Source: Dermatophagoides farinae | Lineage: Eukaryota; Arthropoda; Arachnida; Sarcoptiformes; Pyroglyphidae | DNA: 64,000 nucleotides | Assembly: GCF_024713945.1 (NCBI RefSeq) | Contig: NC_134679.1 | Location: 4,531,001-4,595,000, forward strand | Direction of reading: 5' to 3' | Part shown: positions 61,801 to 64,000 of the stretch, one piece after another | How positions within the stretch are numbered: position 1 is the first letter of the stretch | How the letters are laid out: the number at the start of each line of letters is the position of its first letter | Notes under the pieces: generated by a model | The model's database searches: none | Seen by the model: only the letters and a program-made list of their open reading frames with translations | What the model was told of the DNA's origin: nothing | Translations under genes and position numbers: made by a program

Positions 61801-62090
61801 TGATTTGATAAAGCTTTTATTGGCGATGTGTATATAACTTGTGTTTTATTGGCAAATGCTAATGCGATTGCATATTCGGCCACTACCGTTTTACCTGCCG
61901 ATGTATGAGCGGCAACAAAAACGTTTTCTCCTTTTTCAATATGAATGATAGCCTGTTTCTGGAACGTATCCAATTCAAATGGATATTTTTTGGCTGGATT
62001 CGGTACCAATTTATTGAATTGTTCAGCCGAAATCGGAACATTTGCATCCAATGGGATGGCAAATTTATATCTACCACTGCCGCTATTCAT
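58861..62090 (-). CDS. SKIV2L: SKI2-type exosome-associated RNA helicase (SKIV2L/SKIC2)
   Basis: DExH RNA helicase of the cytoplasmic Ski complex, feeding mRNA to the exosome 3'→5' decay machinery. Exons 61751..62090, 60577..61681 and 58861..60520 give 1034 residues. Seen: Walker A AAHTSAGKT near residue 60, YTSPIKALSNQKFRD, DECH box, SAT, [31 protein letters not shown], and QFRLTYHMILNMLK; the C-terminal DSHCT domain ends SLYTTRDMV. Family choice over MTR4 rests on KYEVPSLVELN- and RFLRPAEYIQMAGRAG-like SKI2 text. The protein starts directly at the helicase lead-in (YKFAIPLD), lacking the ~290-residue N-terminal arm of human SKIV2L, and ends in an acidic tail. The 61682..61750 segment is a 69-nt stop-free intron: its translation is absent from homologues. 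Confidence 0.92.
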
Positions 62091-62466
62091 TATTGATTAT
62101 GATTCAAAAAAAAATTCATTTTTTGATCAACAAAAAAAAGCATAAATCGGCCAGCTGATTGAAGACGTGGAAAAAAATTGTAAATTTTGTAAGATTCAAA
62201 ATTAATAGCACCATCTGGTGCAAAATACCAAACGAATTCAATGATAAATTCAAAATTATTTTGAGCTCATTTTTTTTATTTTTAATTCATAAAAATCTTT
62301 TCAACAATTCAACAAAAAAAATAGACTTGATTCTTTTCAATTCAAACCATGATCACATAAAATAAATTGTACGACAATCACAATTAGTTATTTGTTAGTG
62401 TAATTAACTAGCTTGGTAAAAGTTGGTGGTGTGGTTTGGAACAATATCACAAAACGGAAAATGTGT
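62091..62466. other. Intergenic SKI2 / PHTF
   Basis: About 375 bp between two minus-strand genes. AT-rich; no upstream exon of SKI2 with recognisable helicase N-terminal sequence is seen. Confidence 0.55.

Positions 62467-64000
<1,534 letters not shown>

Overview
This window is AT-rich nuclear DNA of a compact animal genome, most likely an acariform (astigmatan-type) mite. The basis is mixed. Seen directly: protein-coding genes with very short introns (mostly about 50-80 bp, GT..AG), small intergenic gaps, many GAT/ATG microsatellites, and a CCTAA (TTAGG-type, arthropod) telomere-like repeat. From family knowledge: innexins, a Spaetzle-like cystine-knot ligand, a CYP3-clan P450, an NRF-6-like acyltransferase, and a secreted protein of the arachnid sphingomyelinase-D-like family. 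I rebuilt splice junctions by hand from reading-frame continuity and homology; none was tested against transcripts.

Layout. 0-5.3 kb: 3' end of a P450, a small orphan one-TM protein, a divergent GT17 (MGAT3-like) gene, SEM1/DSS1, and RBM22 head-to-head with SEM1. 5.5-9.7 kb (-): F-BAR/RhoGAP gene of the ARHGAP29/45/GMIP family. 11.0-15.3 kb: DRAM-family gene (+) converging on a KIF14-like kinesin (-). 15.3-22.5 kb: NOL6 (+) and PNUTS/PPP1R10 (-). 24.6-28.5 kb: NRF-6-like acyltransferase (+) and an SLC16-like transporter (-), with stop codons 18 bp apart. 29.2-33.8 kb: a SENP6/7-type SUMO protease (-), a PHPT1/janus phosphohistidine phosphatase (+), an orphan four-TM protein (+) and a sphingomyelinase-D-like secreted protein (-). 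35.4-39.2 kb: TIL-domain inhibitor (+) and a SUCO/SLP1 SUN-domain protein (-). 41.9-47.2 kb: Spaetzle-like ligand (+), arrestin-domain protein (+) and OGG1 (-). 47.2-57.5 kb (-): three tandem innexins; between the second and third lies an intron-containing tRNA-Arg(TCT) gene with a GC-rich inserted sequence immediately downstream. 58.9-64 kb (-): SKI2-type RNA helicase and the 3' part of a PHTF gene running off the window.

Functionally it is mostly housekeeping (proteasome, splicing, rRNA processing, RNA decay, base-excision repair, SUMO, PP1 targeting), plus gap junctions and secreted or defence-related products. Genes tend to alternate strands, so convergent pairs with short shared 3' ends recur. 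Points most worth a second look: the tRNA-adjacent insertion flanked by a 13-bp repeat copied from the tRNA 3' end, the MGAT3-like gene lacking the usual acidic motif, a membrane-protein reading frame that splices in frame into OGG1, several stop-free introns of length 3n that masquerade as coding sequence, and domain losses (C1 in the RhoGAP, FHA in the kinesin, N-terminal arm in SKI2). I found no CRISPR array, rRNA, retrovirus-like element or operon system.
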